64,000 nt of DNA from [Phialemoniopsis] sp. UDSM-2020 (taxonomy: Eukaryota > Ascomycota > Sordariomycetes > Thyridiales > Thyridiaceae). The notes below the pieces were generated by a model that was not told where the DNA came from, searched no databases, and was given only the letters and a program-made list of their open reading frames with translations. Below are positions 1 through 10,325 of the stretch, in pieces (position 1 is the first letter of the stretch; the number at the start of each line of letters is the position of its first letter). The DNA is taken from the NCBI GenBank assembly GCA_018873225.1, contig JAEILZ010000001.1, forward strand, positions 8,370,001 to 8,434,000, given 5' to 3'. A program made the position numbers and the translations under genes.

Positions 1-726
1 AGCTGGAATGCACGCACGCACTACCAACGTCCCGAGTGAAGCCGGGTCGTTTTCTACAGTCCCGGCTACTGACGGTTCGAACAGGGGTCGTCACGATATC
101 ATTCCTGCTAGATAGGCACTGCATTTCCAAACTCTTCATGAGAACTGACTTGGACCTTCTCCTGAAGTCATGGAAACTATGATGACTTGTCCAAACATCG
201 GTTGTCTTCAACCCGGTGGGTTGACTACATCCCACCCACACCTCATAGATCAAGAGATCCCTACTTTATGTGATAAGTACGAGAATATCGTTCCTTTATA
301 GCAGCCAGACTTGAACACAAGGATGGGATGGTCCCCCATCAGGTAATCAGCCCTGAAGCCACTGTCGAGCGACCATTCTACAGCTTATGCAGTAGTATCT
401 TCCCACGAATTAGAACGTCCCAGTAGCCCTGCACAACTAGGGTTTCATTCTTCTCGTCCTAGGATTGACGAGCTATTACGATTCCTTGAACTTTACGCAA
501 CTCGGCATGCAATACTCTGTGATTCGTGGGTGATTATGTGATAGGAGCCCAGCTGAGTCAGTCAAAATCGGGGATATTGATGGTATTGTGTCTAGTCATC
601 TATTCGCAAACTACCCAAAACCTTTCAATACTTGATTATGCGGTTTTAGATGCAGGAAGTGCTGCTATTGACGCCTCTTGGGCACATTTTGAAATGCCCA
701 TTCGTACCGCGCCAGATGTTCCAAGG
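1..726. other. Intergenic, no gene recognised
   Basis: No frame here shows a convincing fungal gene. The longest open stretch (526-789) has no family resemblance, and its end overlaps the 3' end of the minus-strand gene that stops at 727. The sequence is mixed in composition without obvious repeats. Confidence 0.5.
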
Positions 727-2241
727 CTAAGTCAATGCTGGGTGATTTGGTGGCGGATCATATGCCTTCTCATAGTGCCCATCATGTAGTCCACCCTGCA
801 CTTGACTGTACTGCGGCTCAGCAGGCATCTGCAACGGGTCCAGCTCGAGGACATGTGTCGAAGGTTCGACTTCGACGAGCTGATACCGCTCCGAGACCTT
901 GCCTTCCAAGCCTTCCTTCGCTCCGTCTTCGAGAGAAATGTCGTTAGCCCTTTGAAACTACCATGCCAGCATTGGGAGGGATACTTACGGGCGAAGATGG
1001 AGATGAGATCTATCGCCACTGGAACCCACGTGGCCAGAGCAAAGATCTGCCCGAAACTCCACTGACTGTCTTGATTCGTTGATCCCATGATGCGCTCGAA
1101 ATAGCGCCGGTACTCTGTGAAGAGCCCCAACATAACCCACATCAGAACACAGCAGAAAATACCATTCAGGACCTTGACAGTCTTGCCAATGACGTGCCAC
1201 ACTTTGGACTTTGACACGAGCTTATCGACCCAAGCTCGGACAGCAATCGGGGCCCACCCAAACAGGTGCCAGAGCATGTTTACGATGAGCAGTGCTTCTG
1301 CGCACATGAGTGTACCGTCTTGGACCCATCTGAGATCCTCCGGATCGCACTGAACCTGCCAGAACACATCGGTCGTGGCAGAGTCTCGGTCAAGCAGCCT
1401 CAACAGCTGCGTGGTGCTAGTCCGCATGTTCAGATAGAGGGCTGATACGACGAATGCGAGAATGACGATGATCGTCCACATGATGAGCCTCGTCTTGCGT
1501 CTTCGCAGATCTCTCGAAACCATTTGGAGGAGTAAAGGTGGGAATAGAGAGAAGACTGCGAGATAGCTCGAGTTCTCAAGACCATAGATAGAGTGAGTCT
1601 TGTCCGGGTGTATTCTCGACGAGCCGTGGCGGTAGCTGGAGGCGACCAGCATGGCGATGGCAAAGAGCTGTCCAGCATCGATGAACCCGGGCAATGATTC
1701 CTGAAATGCGAGGGTGGTCTTGTCCCAGGCCCGGGTCCATTTCGAGTCTCCGGAGAAAGGCTTGAACTTCTCCACCGCGAGAACAACAAAGTAGAGCGTG
1801 GAAAAGATAGCGGCGAGATAATAGACAGCCATCACCTAGAAATTGCGGAGATTGAGTCAGACATTGCTTGAAGTCAAAACATGGAAGGTTAAGAACTCTG
1901 CTTACCCCGATGCCTGCCAGATCCGAGTCGCCGCTCCACCGAAGTTCTTTGCACAACTCCACCGGACAATCCCACAACGGGAAATGATAGAACTGCTGCC
2001 AGACCGGATCATCTGGTCCCATAGTCTGGTACCATGCCATGGCCTGACCAAAGTTCGGCCTTGTCATGTTGGTCGGCATGATCGACCTGATGTATTGGTA
2101 GCTGGCCCATGCAGGAGCATCGTGGCCCTGCGTGTCGCGATATCTTTGATCAACAAACGTTGCCAACCAATACGCTGCCGTGCTGCAGTTGGAGAAGTTC
2201 AGCCACTCGTCAGGCGGCGCCTCCCAACCTTGAACCGACAT
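727..2241 (-). CDS. Polytopic membrane protein, unknown function (460 aa)
   Basis: Three exons: 2241-1906, 1835-989 and 926-727. The donors are GTAAGC and GTAAGT, the acceptors CTAG and GAAG, and the frame closes at 461 codons. The N-terminal about 110 residues are soluble and rich in Trp, Tyr and Cys, with NFS and NMT sequons that would suit an outward-facing domain. About six hydrophobic segments follow, beginning near AVYYLAAIFSTLYFVVL, then LFAIAMLVAS, LAVFSLFPPLLLQMV, a long LIMWTIIVILAFVVSALYL, one around LLIVNMLWHLFGWAPIAV, and one near FCCVLMWVMLGLF. The C-terminus is a Pro-rich polar tail. It resembles the many lineage-specific Pezizomycotina membrane proteins without a named domain. 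No function is assigned. The second intron is inferred from splice sites only; reading through it would give a Ser/Arg-rich tail that looks non-coding. Confidence 0.7.
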
Positions 2242-2922
2242 GATGATGATGCTCCTGAGCCCGAGGTTGATATGTTTCCCAGTAATTCATTGTCCAAAGT
2301 CTTCACGACCACAGATTTGGGGTCGAAAACTTTCTTATAGAATTGAAGACCCCTGCTCTTGGGATGCTATTTTGGGGGCCGAAAGAATTAAGCGTAAAAA
2401 CTGACATTAGCTCAAGAAAGTCGGAGCCAGTCCGCTTGACAAACCTTGCAAAATGGCGACACTGGCGGCCGGTAGTCTGGGTAGAGTCGTTGAGTTAAGC
2501 GGACATTAGTCTCTGAATAACCTAGCGCTTATCTAAGATTGACGAGCTTCCACAGGGGTTGATGGGGCTGTGATGACTGCGAAATTAGGGGCAGGATTCA
2601 GCCCCATCAAAAGGTCCCGGAATTGCGGCTGATGGGATATCATCATGATACTAAGCTACCATTTGGCAAGTCTCCGCTTTTGGGACTTGTCAAATCTTCT
2701 CTGTAACCTCAGATAACGATCATGATGACCGGCGCTTGTCGTAGCTTTCCGCGCTCGTTTTCCTATCTGAGTCATGCAAGCAAGTGAGCGAAACTAGGTT
2801 TAGCGTCGGTGAGGGTGGCGCCGCTCCCCATGTTCTGTCGCTGTCACTCCACAACGTCCCGTCCCTTCTCTTCGAGAAACGTGCCAATTCAAACCCGCTT
2901 ACGGCCGAAACAAGACATAGCC
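2242..2922. promoter_or_regulatory. Divergent promoter region
   Basis: About 680 bases separate two divergently transcribed genes (membrane protein to the left, dienelactone-hydrolase-family gene to the right), so both promoters must lie here. No coding frame is convincing and I recognise no specific operator. Confidence 0.5.
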
Positions 2923-3813
2923 ATGGCCTCCAACGTGCCGAACAGTGTCTGCTGCATCCCTCCTCATCTACACGAGTAAGATACCGGGGGATCATTCCGT
3001 TTTGTGTGAAGTGGGGTGTCTGACAGATATAGGGGCTCGCCTCGAGGTACCATGATCACGCTAGAAGATGGCAAGACCATGGCGTATTTCGTCGCCCCCG
3101 TGAATGGGAAAGATGGAAACAACTCGAAATGCGGCATCGTCTATCTCAGCAACGTGTTCGGGATATTTCAGAATAGCAAGTTGATGGCTGATTGCTTCGC
3201 TGACGCGGGCTTCGCGACGATCATCCCCGATATCTTCAACGGTGACCAGATCCCAGCGGATAGGCCGATCGACTTTGACCTTCTGGAATGGCTCCGAAAT
3301 GGCAGCGATGGAAACACTCCTCACACTGAGGAGTACATCGATCCCGTTGTAGTTTCGGCTATCAGAACTCTCAAGGCTCGAGGTGTCGAGAAAGTGGGCA
3401 GCGCTGGCTACTGTTTTGGTGCCAAGGTAAGGACCCAGCTGGGAGACTTTAGACATGGCGCAGCTCATCTGTAATCTGGACAGTACACGATCCGAAACTT
3501 CCACTCTGGCATCGAGGTCGGCTACGTAGCACATCCCTCGTGGGTGACGGAGGCTGAGCTTGCTGCCATCAATGGACCGCTGGCTATTTCTGCGGCAGAA
3601 GCTGATGATCTGTTTCCTGCCAAACTGCGTCACAAGTCGGAGGAAATCTTGATGCGCACAGGGCTTCCATATCAACTTACCCTCTTTCAAGGCGTAGAGC
3701 ACGGGTTTGCTGTGCGTGGTGATCTGAGTAACAAGGCGGTCAAATTTGCCAAAGAGCAGGCATTTGCCCAGGCTGTTGCTTGGTTTAACGAGCATCTTGC
3801 TCTTGATTCATAG
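2923..3813 (+). CDS. Dienelactone hydrolase family protein (260 aa)
   Basis: Three exons: 2923-2975, 3027-3426 and 3484-3813, closing at 261 codons. The N-terminus MASNVPNSVCC matches the short Cys-containing start typical of fungal members of this alpha/beta-hydrolase family. The nucleophile elbow GYCFGAK puts Cys at about residue 147, an Asp (EADD) follows near 192, and the His lies in GVEHGF near 224. These make the Cys-Asp-His triad of the family, apparently intact. Members hydrolyse dienelactones in aromatic catabolism or act as general carboxyl-esterases; the substrate here is unknown. No signal peptide is seen, so it is probably cytosolic. The length is normal for the family. Confidence 0.9.
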
Positions 3814-4091
3814 ACAGGAAGAGTATACCAGCCGAAAGTATCACAGTCACTGCAGAGGTTCGTTACCTTGGTTTGGCTGGTTGTACGACGCGGTAAATTG
3901 ACTGAGACGGAAGACATAGATTTGAAAGCGTATATCTCGTTTGTCCCATTAAATCCTCGTTTAATCCATCCATCCGTCTACTTCTCCCGGAAGCCCACTA
4001 ATATACTATTGCCGATTCTATTGACAAAAAGCAGTCCCATGGCCAAGCTCAGCGACCGCACGACCACGGAAGTGGTCACTGATCGAAAGTC

Positions 4092-5837
4092 TTAAAGCCT
4101 TTCAGCCAGACAATGCTGAGCCATACTCTCAGAACCCGCGTATCGCTCCTCGGGTATAATTTCCCCTACGTTCTCCCGGTCTGTCTTCATCCCCGCATGC
4201 CTGATAGCCGTCCCGCTAGGCGCCGACAGTAGAGCCGGCTTATCTCCCCACCAGAACTTGCCCGGATCTTTACGCTGCCAACACAGCAACTTTCTCTTCT
4301 TCTTCTCCTTGCTCAAGGTCCAGTCGTCCACCAAGTCCGCAAGCGTCTGCAGATGGCCCCACGCAGCGGGCTGCGGGCCGCTAGGTCTGCGCCGAGCCAG
4401 GTACGTGGCGAAGACAGCCATGAAGACGGCGCACCCCGCAAAGACGATGAGCCGCGGCCAGGCCATCACGAAGAACATGGCGCCCTTCTGTTCCTTGTGG
4501 AACGTGATGATCGTGCCCACCTGCGGCGACATGGCCTGCCCGATGACCCAGTGCAGCACCGACTTGGCGAGGAACAAGACGATGTTCTCCCAGCTCAGCA
4601 GTGCGGCGAAGAATGGCTCCGATTTGTACGTCGCGCCGCCCTTGGCGGTGGCGTTGCGCCACGCGGCCTCGTCGCGGCTCAGACTGGCCAGCAGCTCCGT
4701 CGCGTGGAGGCCCGTCGTCTGTAGGGCCTGGATGGCGGTGACGAAGACGACGCCCAGAACGAGCTCGCCCGCAAAGGAAAAGTAGGCACCCTTTTGCGTC
4801 CCGCGATTCTGCTGGCCGATGTTCTCGGCGGGCGACATGGCCATCACGACGGCGCTGTACCTATCCGGGTTCCAGGAGGGTTGTTGCTCGGCCGTGAACT
4901 CGTGCAGCACGCCCGCGATGATCACGGGCCAGATCGCGGCGATGACGGACAGGATCCACAGGTAGTAGACGACGTATCGGACTGCGCGGTGCACGCCCCA
5001 CACGCTGCCCTGCTTCTTGGCCGGGACGATGCCGCCCTCCGTGAGCGCGTCGCGCTGGTGGACTGAGACCATGCAGCGCCCGTCCCGGTGGGTGATGAGA
5101 CCGCCGTGGAGGGCCGTCAGCGTCGCGTTCAGCGGGCTGCTACTCCACGTCGGGATGGCCTTGAGATTGTGCGTCTTGCTCCGGCCGGCAAAGAGGCACC
5201 ACGCTGCGATGGCGGTCTGCGCCGCGAGGCCAATGCCAAGAGTTTCTAGAGCTACCATGTTTGCACACACGCCATCTCTACACATTTTGTCATTGGAGGG
5301 GGTATCTGCCGAAGTCTCTAGGTTCCTGTCATCCGCGAAGCTCGTCACAAACAGGGTGCTCGTGGAGCCGTAGCACAGCATCAGAGTGCCGAGGGACAGG
5401 GCATTCGCCCACCAGCTGTTGGGCCCGCCGGCTTTGGAGCTCTTCAGCAGCCGAATATTCGTGTTGAACTCGAGCCGGCCCTCGTGCGCGAGGGCCCACC
5501 GCAGCGAGACGGAGTGGATGAAGGACAGGGTGTCGGTGACAAAGGTGAGCGCCAAGTTGACAAGCAGGGAGAAGGCCTCGAACTCCATGGAATTGATGGA
5601 ACGTCTTCTATAACGGAGCCGCACAACGGGCTCGTTTGGATCTCGGGCGATCGCGATGGCGGCGCCGATGATGCAGGCGAGCGAGAAGACGGTGCCCGCG
5701 CCGATGGCGATGTAGAGCTTGAGGCCCGTCTCTTCGGAGGTGTCGTAGGGCGGCAAAATAACAGTTTCGCCAACGTCTTTCTCGTCGCTTTCTGCGACAG
5801 CGACTCGCCCGTACGAGGTGGTGTCGATCGCTGCCAT
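4092..5837 (-). CDS. Polytopic membrane protein, unknown function (581 aa)
   Basis: Single open exon. I chose the ATG at 5837 (MAAIDTTSYGR); the frame stays open to an earlier ATG at 5969, which would add 44 residues containing a hydrophobic stretch. About eight membrane segments are visible, for example LYIAIGAGTVFSLACIIGA, LLVNLALTFVTDTLSFI, ALSLGTLMLCYGSTSTLF, LGIGLAAQTAIAAWCLF, VVYYLWILSVIAAIWPVI, LVLGVVFVTAI, ENIVLFLAKSVLHWVIG and RLIVFAGCAVFMAVF. The last loop carries a Pro/Arg patch, then a cytosol-like Lys-rich KEKKKRK tail. No catalytic motif or named domain is recognised. It may be an orphan Pezizomycotina membrane protein. Confidence 0.75.
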   Translation of the reverse strand: MAAIDTTSYGRVAVAESDEKDVGETVILPPYDTSEETGLKLYIAIGAGTVFSLACIIGAAIAIARDPNEPVVRLRYRRRSINSMEFEAFSLLVNLALTFVTDTLSFIHSVSLRWALAHEGRLEFNTNIRLLKSSKAGGPNSWWANALSLGTLMLCYGSTSTLFVTSFADDRNLETSADTPSNDKMCRDGVCANMVALETLGIGLAAQTAIAAWCLFAGRSKTHNLKAIPTWSSSPLNATLTALHGGLITHRDGRCMVSVHQRDALTEGGIVPAKKQGSVWGVHRAVRYVVYYLWILSVIAAIWPVIIAGVLHEFTAEQQPSWNPDRYSAVVMAMSPAENIGQQNRGTQKGAYFSFAGELVLGVVFVTAIQALQTTGLHATELLASLSRDEAAWRNATAKGGATYKSEPFFAALLSWENIVLFLAKSVLHWVIGQAMSPQVGTIITFHKEQKGAMFFVMAWPRLIVFAGCAVFMAVFATYLARRRPSGPQPAAWGHLQTLADLVDDWTLSKEKKKRKLLCWQRKDPGKFWWGDKPALLSAPSGTAIRHAGMKTDRENVGEIIPEERYAGSESMAQHCLAERL

Positions 5838-6646
5838 GATGATGGCGGCAGAGTTATTCTGTAAGACAGTCTTATTCTGTAAGAAGTCAGCTGGAATGCC
5901 AAGAAGAAACAAGAGATGCCAAGGCAGTCTGCCAAGGACGGATCTTGCAGATAAACGGTCGTGCCGCATGCGGGTTCAGCCGCTGCCCTACGGTCCAGTT
6001 ACGCCCCCACCACGCTGAGATTAACCATGTTCTAGGCTTCCAAAATTGCAGGGGATTGCATGGACGCGTATATCGCGCTGGCGAATGGTGCAATGGGATC
6101 AGCAAATTTCCATAAATAAGACGAGTTGCGACTGGTGGGCTCACTCAGGCTTGGCCTAATTTGGCCGTAGCTGAGTTGCAAAAGTCCGAGATCTCGCACT
6201 GCCACGCTGAAGGCCGTCACACCAGGAACTCGTCCATATGAACCATATAATGATCAAAATCATTATCAGTGGCCGTCTTCACTATTCCGCAAGTCAAGAA
6301 GTGTGAAAGGTTTTCGAACTGTCTGGGACTGGCGATGGCTTCGTAGCTCATGACAAGACAACCCGCCGTGTCCGCATCCAACTCAACGCTTCCCTGTTCC
6401 GGTTTGTGAGCCATTCACCAACCCCTGCAAGGTCCACCTCATGCGATGATTCCGTCTCTATGGCAAAACTCTACGAGAATGGATCGTTTCCTCCGCACTG
6501 GCGAGGTTCCAAATGGCAATCTCGACGAAGAACTGTGGTGCATTACAGTGCAATACCGGCCCAAATCATTGGAATTTAAGCTCGGCAGGTGGGAGTCACC
6601 ACTTCTGTAGATAACAGTGGGAAGAGCCTGAGATATCGTGTGGCTC
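5838..6646. other. Intergenic, no gene recognised
   Basis: This stretch holds the promoter of the leftward membrane-protein gene and the 3' flank of the RelA/SpoT-like gene. Short open frames exist on both strands but none has splice structure or composition of a real gene. Confidence 0.5.
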
Positions 6647-7456
6647 CTATAGCTTCAAAGAAACATACTGCTCTTCCATGTCTTCATTCCAATCCTCCTC
6701 CTTCCAGTCCTCCTCAACAGGATATACCAAGCTTATCTTTTGTTCCTTCTTAGCGGCTTTGTGTCGATCTTTGGTGAGCTCAAACAGCTTGTTGATGATC
6801 CCCTCCGCCTTCACCATATGTTGATTCAGCTGTTTCAAGACGGCTTTCTCTTCATCGGACACTATTCCACCCAAGGCCTTGTAGACCATATCGTGGTTGA
6901 CCTCGGCCCAGGCATGCATGACGATGGTTTGGATCTGGATCTCAATCTTCACCGCGCTGACCTTATCTAGGATACCGCTTGTGTCGAAGGACAGTTGCGA
7001 GAGCTTGTTCACTGCGACGCGCAAGTGTACAGCCTTGTAGCTGTCCTTAATGTTGTGAACTCGCTTGCCGACAATCTCATTCTCCATGCCGAAAGGGGTG
7101 GAAGGTGCGCTACCCTGCTGCACTGGCTTCACGGCTTTGGGTACGACGGTGGCAAGGGCATCGATCGCATCGTTGACAAGGCTGGGGATATACAACGCCA
7201 CGCGAATGCCGACGAGATCAACAATATCAGCCAAAATGGCTTCGTCATTGGCATATGCCTTCTTTCTGTCAAGCAGCTTAGCTTTGAGGCGTGCGGGATC
7301 CTTTGCCCGGGCCATGACGAGTGCGGGGATTTTTCTCGCCTCGAGGACTTTGCGACAAGCATCGGCGGCCGACTCTGCCAGTCTCAAATAATCTGGAAAT
7401 AGGGGCTCGTAAGACTTCATGAAAGCCTCAATAACTTCAAGGGTAGTTTTCGCCAT
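6647..7456 (-). CDS. RelA/SpoT-domain nucleotide synthetase, synthetase-only (269 aa)
   Basis: Single exon, with the ATG at 7456 chosen (MAKTTLEVIE); an upstream in-frame ATG at 7522 is possible. The RelA/SpoT synthetase motifs occur in order: the basic ATP-binding segment ARAKDPARLKAKLLDRKK (about 49-66), the DLVGIRV motif (80-86) with the Asp that positions metal, SYKAVHLRV (139-147, equivalent to the bacterial GYRSxHLxV), and EIQIQTIVMHAWAEVNHD (172-189) with the catalytic Glu. The usual EIQIRT carries Gln instead of Arg here. There is no HD hydrolase domain and no TGS/ACT regulatory part, so by architecture it is a small alarmone-synthetase-like protein. The expected reaction is pyrophosphate transfer from ATP to a nucleotide; the real substrate in fungi is not settled. 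The tail is acidic (EEDWKEEDWNEDMEEQ). Confidence 0.88.
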   Translation of the reverse strand: MAKTTLEVIEAFMKSYEPLFPDYLRLAESAADACRKVLEARKIPALVMARAKDPARLKAKLLDRKKAYANDEAILADIVDLVGIRVALYIPSLVNDAIDALATVVPKAVKPVQQGSAPSTPFGMENEIVGKRVHNIKDSYKAVHLRVAVNKLSQLSFDTSGILDKVSAVKIEIQIQTIVMHAWAEVNHDMVYKALGGIVSDEEKAVLKQLNQHMVKAEGIINKLFELTKDRHKAAKKEQKISLVYPVEEDWKEEDWNEDMEEQYVSLKL

Positions 7457-7935
7457 GTTTGCGGAATATGAGATTTGGTCGAGAAAGAATATGGAGGAAA
7501 GGTTGAGTGTTGTTTGCATCAACTATGAAAGCTAGCTTGGGGTGATAGGAAGAGCATCCGCAGATGTTTTATAGATACTGCATGGTTTCAGAACCAAGCA
7601 CCGGTGTTGTTGAAAACCAGCAAGTCAACAGTTTGATGAGCTCCGGACCCAGCTTGCGGCCTGCCTAGGCCCAAAACGCGCAAGGTTCTTGGAGGCGAAT
7701 CGTTGAAGACGAGCTCAGCTGAGACAGGCTTCGCATTACCCCATGCATCAATAGTCCCGGATCCAGATCACCGAGATGGCGTGAGATCTTCCCAGGTATG
7801 TAGGATCGCCTCACGGGGAAGGGTCGCTCTTGTTACTGTCATGTACCATCAACTGCCGCTGGATGTCCACATCATGAGGTCCGAGCTCTGGGGCTTTGGT
7901 GCTACCAAATAAAGGTTTACCGCCGGGGCTAAGTA
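7457..7935. other. Intergenic, no gene recognised
   Basis: Promoter side of the RelA/SpoT-like gene and 3' flank of the coiled-coil gene. No convincing gene is seen. Confidence 0.5.
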
Positions 7936-9496
7936 TCAATAGCGCATTGCAAGGGTTGAGCTGAAGAGCTGCTGCTGAACAGGGTTCTTGTAGGCGCTCC
8001 ACCCTATCAGTTTGTCAGTTCACACACCATAAGCTCAGAGCGTTCGGTAACTGAGCGTGATGAATGAAAAGACATACACACGCCCTTGGAGGTAGTTCCG
8101 TTGACATTTTCGAACGTAACACTGAAACCGCTATATCGTAATCTAGCTAGACACTGCGACAAAATGCATCCAGCCTTGGTATTACTGCGACTGTAACTAC
8201 GAACAAAGAACGCATTCGCAAGATTTACAGCAAAGGCACATTCCTCGAAAGCTTGCCCCATTCATTCACAAGTCTTGGTTCCCCTCATTCTGCAAATGTC
8301 AGAGGAACGATGACCCAAAGCGCATTGTAGTGGTTGTGGAAAGTGTTTGACATCACACGTGTCCTGATGCTTGTCAGAGTGCTCTCTCTACTGCAACTTA
8401 GAATCGAGGTGTTCAAAACTTACCCATTGACTTTATTGGTGCTTTCCAGCCTAAAACTGGTATCGAATTCAGCGTTCCTGATTCTGGTTCTGTTAATTGA
8501 TAAAGATTGCCTGAATGGAGACCGGGCTTCAACTTACGCCCAACACCCTACACGAGACGAGTCAAATCGACCAATGTACCACAAGCCTTGTCTCCCCGGA
8601 GGGTTATCGCTAAACTCGGCTTCATAGCCGTTACCTGCGAGAGGGTAAAACATTTTTCCTTGAGACAGTCAGTAGTGTCCATTTGATCTACCATCGACGA
8701 GCTTGAACTTACTATTGTTGTCCCGCCGACTGATCACCCAAGGGGCATCACGACCAAAGTCATTGTTGTGTCTATAGAGCCTGAAGATCTGCCACCCATT
8801 GTCCGGATTGTACTCATGGACATACGCCTTAGCTCCGCCGTCTGCTATGAGTTAGTCACGACTTCGACACGCCTCATTCCGTAGACTGGTCTCACCTTTC
8901 CCGGCATCCAGAGCCATCTGAGATCCGAAGCTGACAATCATAACAGTGGAATTATGGTACTGCAAGGGCAGGCTGTTGTATTCATTGCTGCCGGGCAATT
9001 TTCTCTCCAGTCTGGCGACGAGTTGTTGAAGATCAGAAACGAGCTCTCGTTCCTTGGCGGCTCGACTGGAATATTCCTTGACCTGCCCTTCCAAGGCCTG
9101 TACTGAGTTACGCCAGGAGAGGTCGTCCTTCTGTCGTTGTTGTTTCAAGGACTCATCCTGATCTTCCAGCGTCTTGTAATCCTTCCTGAGCTTGTCCAAC
9201 TCAACACCGGACTCCTCTAACTCGCTGGCCTTTTTCGCGACTCTTTGCTCCAAGGCTTCCTTGTCCCCGCGCAGCTCGTCTCGTTCCTTCAGGACCTTTT
9301 CTTTGTCCTCGCCCTGGACTCTCAACTTCTCTGCGGCTTCATCCAGCTGGACTTGATGGGCGCGTGCGGCCTCTTCTAGCCGCTTCTTCTGAAGTTGTGC
9401 ACTTTGAAATTGAACCAAGCTGTTTGCATCGTTCGTGAAGAGCGCGGTGTCCGTTTCGGACGCGCGATTGGAAACATGCTGGAGTGTAGATGCCAT
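7936..9496 (-). CDS. Coiled-coil protein with uncharacterised C-terminal domain (359 aa)
   Basis: Eight exons fit: 9496-8896, 8841-8713, 8634-8538, 8489-8424, 8390-8357, 8289-8270, 8142-8078 and 8003-7936. They close at exactly 360 codons; the first four junctions are firm and the 20-34 nt exons less so. Residues about 30-165 form a long Glu/Lys/Gln-rich heptad coiled coil (for example KERDELRGDKEALEQRV). After it comes a domain rich in Asp, Asn, Trp and Tyr (GWQIFRLYRHNNDFGRD, GLWYIGRFDSS, FSVTFENVNGTT) that reads like a beta-sandwich or lectin-like fold, but I cannot name it. There is no signal peptide. It sits next to the MACPF-like genes and shares their high intron density, suggesting an origin in the same accessory block. 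Confidence 0.65.
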
Positions 9497-10325
9497 GACT
9501 GATTTGAATAGTATACTGTGAGAAGAGATAGTAGGAACCAAGTGAGAGGGATGTTTGCTATTTGCTCAACGGAGCATGATCGTTGGCGATGAACTGCAAA
9601 GGAGGGAAACAGGGATCGATTGACCCGGACTGAGCTGGTACGCGCAACACTGGTCATTGTCAAAAAGCACCTGGTGTCTGCGGCCCCTGCCGGCTACGGA
9701 GAGGCCGCCAAATGGCGAAACGATAGATCAGACAGGGTACAAGGACTCGATCACATGAGAGACTTGTGTAGAAATACAGAACTGTCCCGACTGCCAATAT
9801 CCGATGCAAGACAATCAATAGTCTGTGACGATCAGCTCGGCAAAACGAAGCCACTCTAAACCTCGATGGGGAAAGCAGAGGACTCGAGGCGACAAAAATG
9901 GGCTTCGACAAGCACCGTGCGAAAGCTCAGGGGCCTGGAAAAGACCTGGGGTACGCAACCTCAGCTGATGTGGTTCATGTGTGCCGTGCTGAAAGGGGCA
10001 TAGTAGCCGTCTGGCCCGTGGATCTAGAGCCACAGTAGCGGCGCTAGTTGTTGGCCTCAGCGGCTAAAACAGGGGCCAGAAGCAATTGCCGGAGAACTGG
10101 CGGGGCGGCCGGTCATACACGAACTCGATCAACGGCTTTGATGACCAAGCGACATTGGGAATGCTAGCTGATGAGGAGAAACAAGGAAAAGTCTCGGAAG
10201 AACTCAAGGGCTCCCTATTTCTGCAGAATATCCAGTAAATGCATGGAGCAGATTAGATTGAACGATAACAAGACTCTACATCTATGTACAACAGCAACAG
10301 CAAAGACTTGAATGATCTAGCAGTC
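9497..10325. other. Intergenic, no gene recognised
   Basis: Promoter of the leftward coiled-coil gene and 3' flank of the large MACPF-like gene. Open frames here are short and uncharacteristic. Confidence 0.5.
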
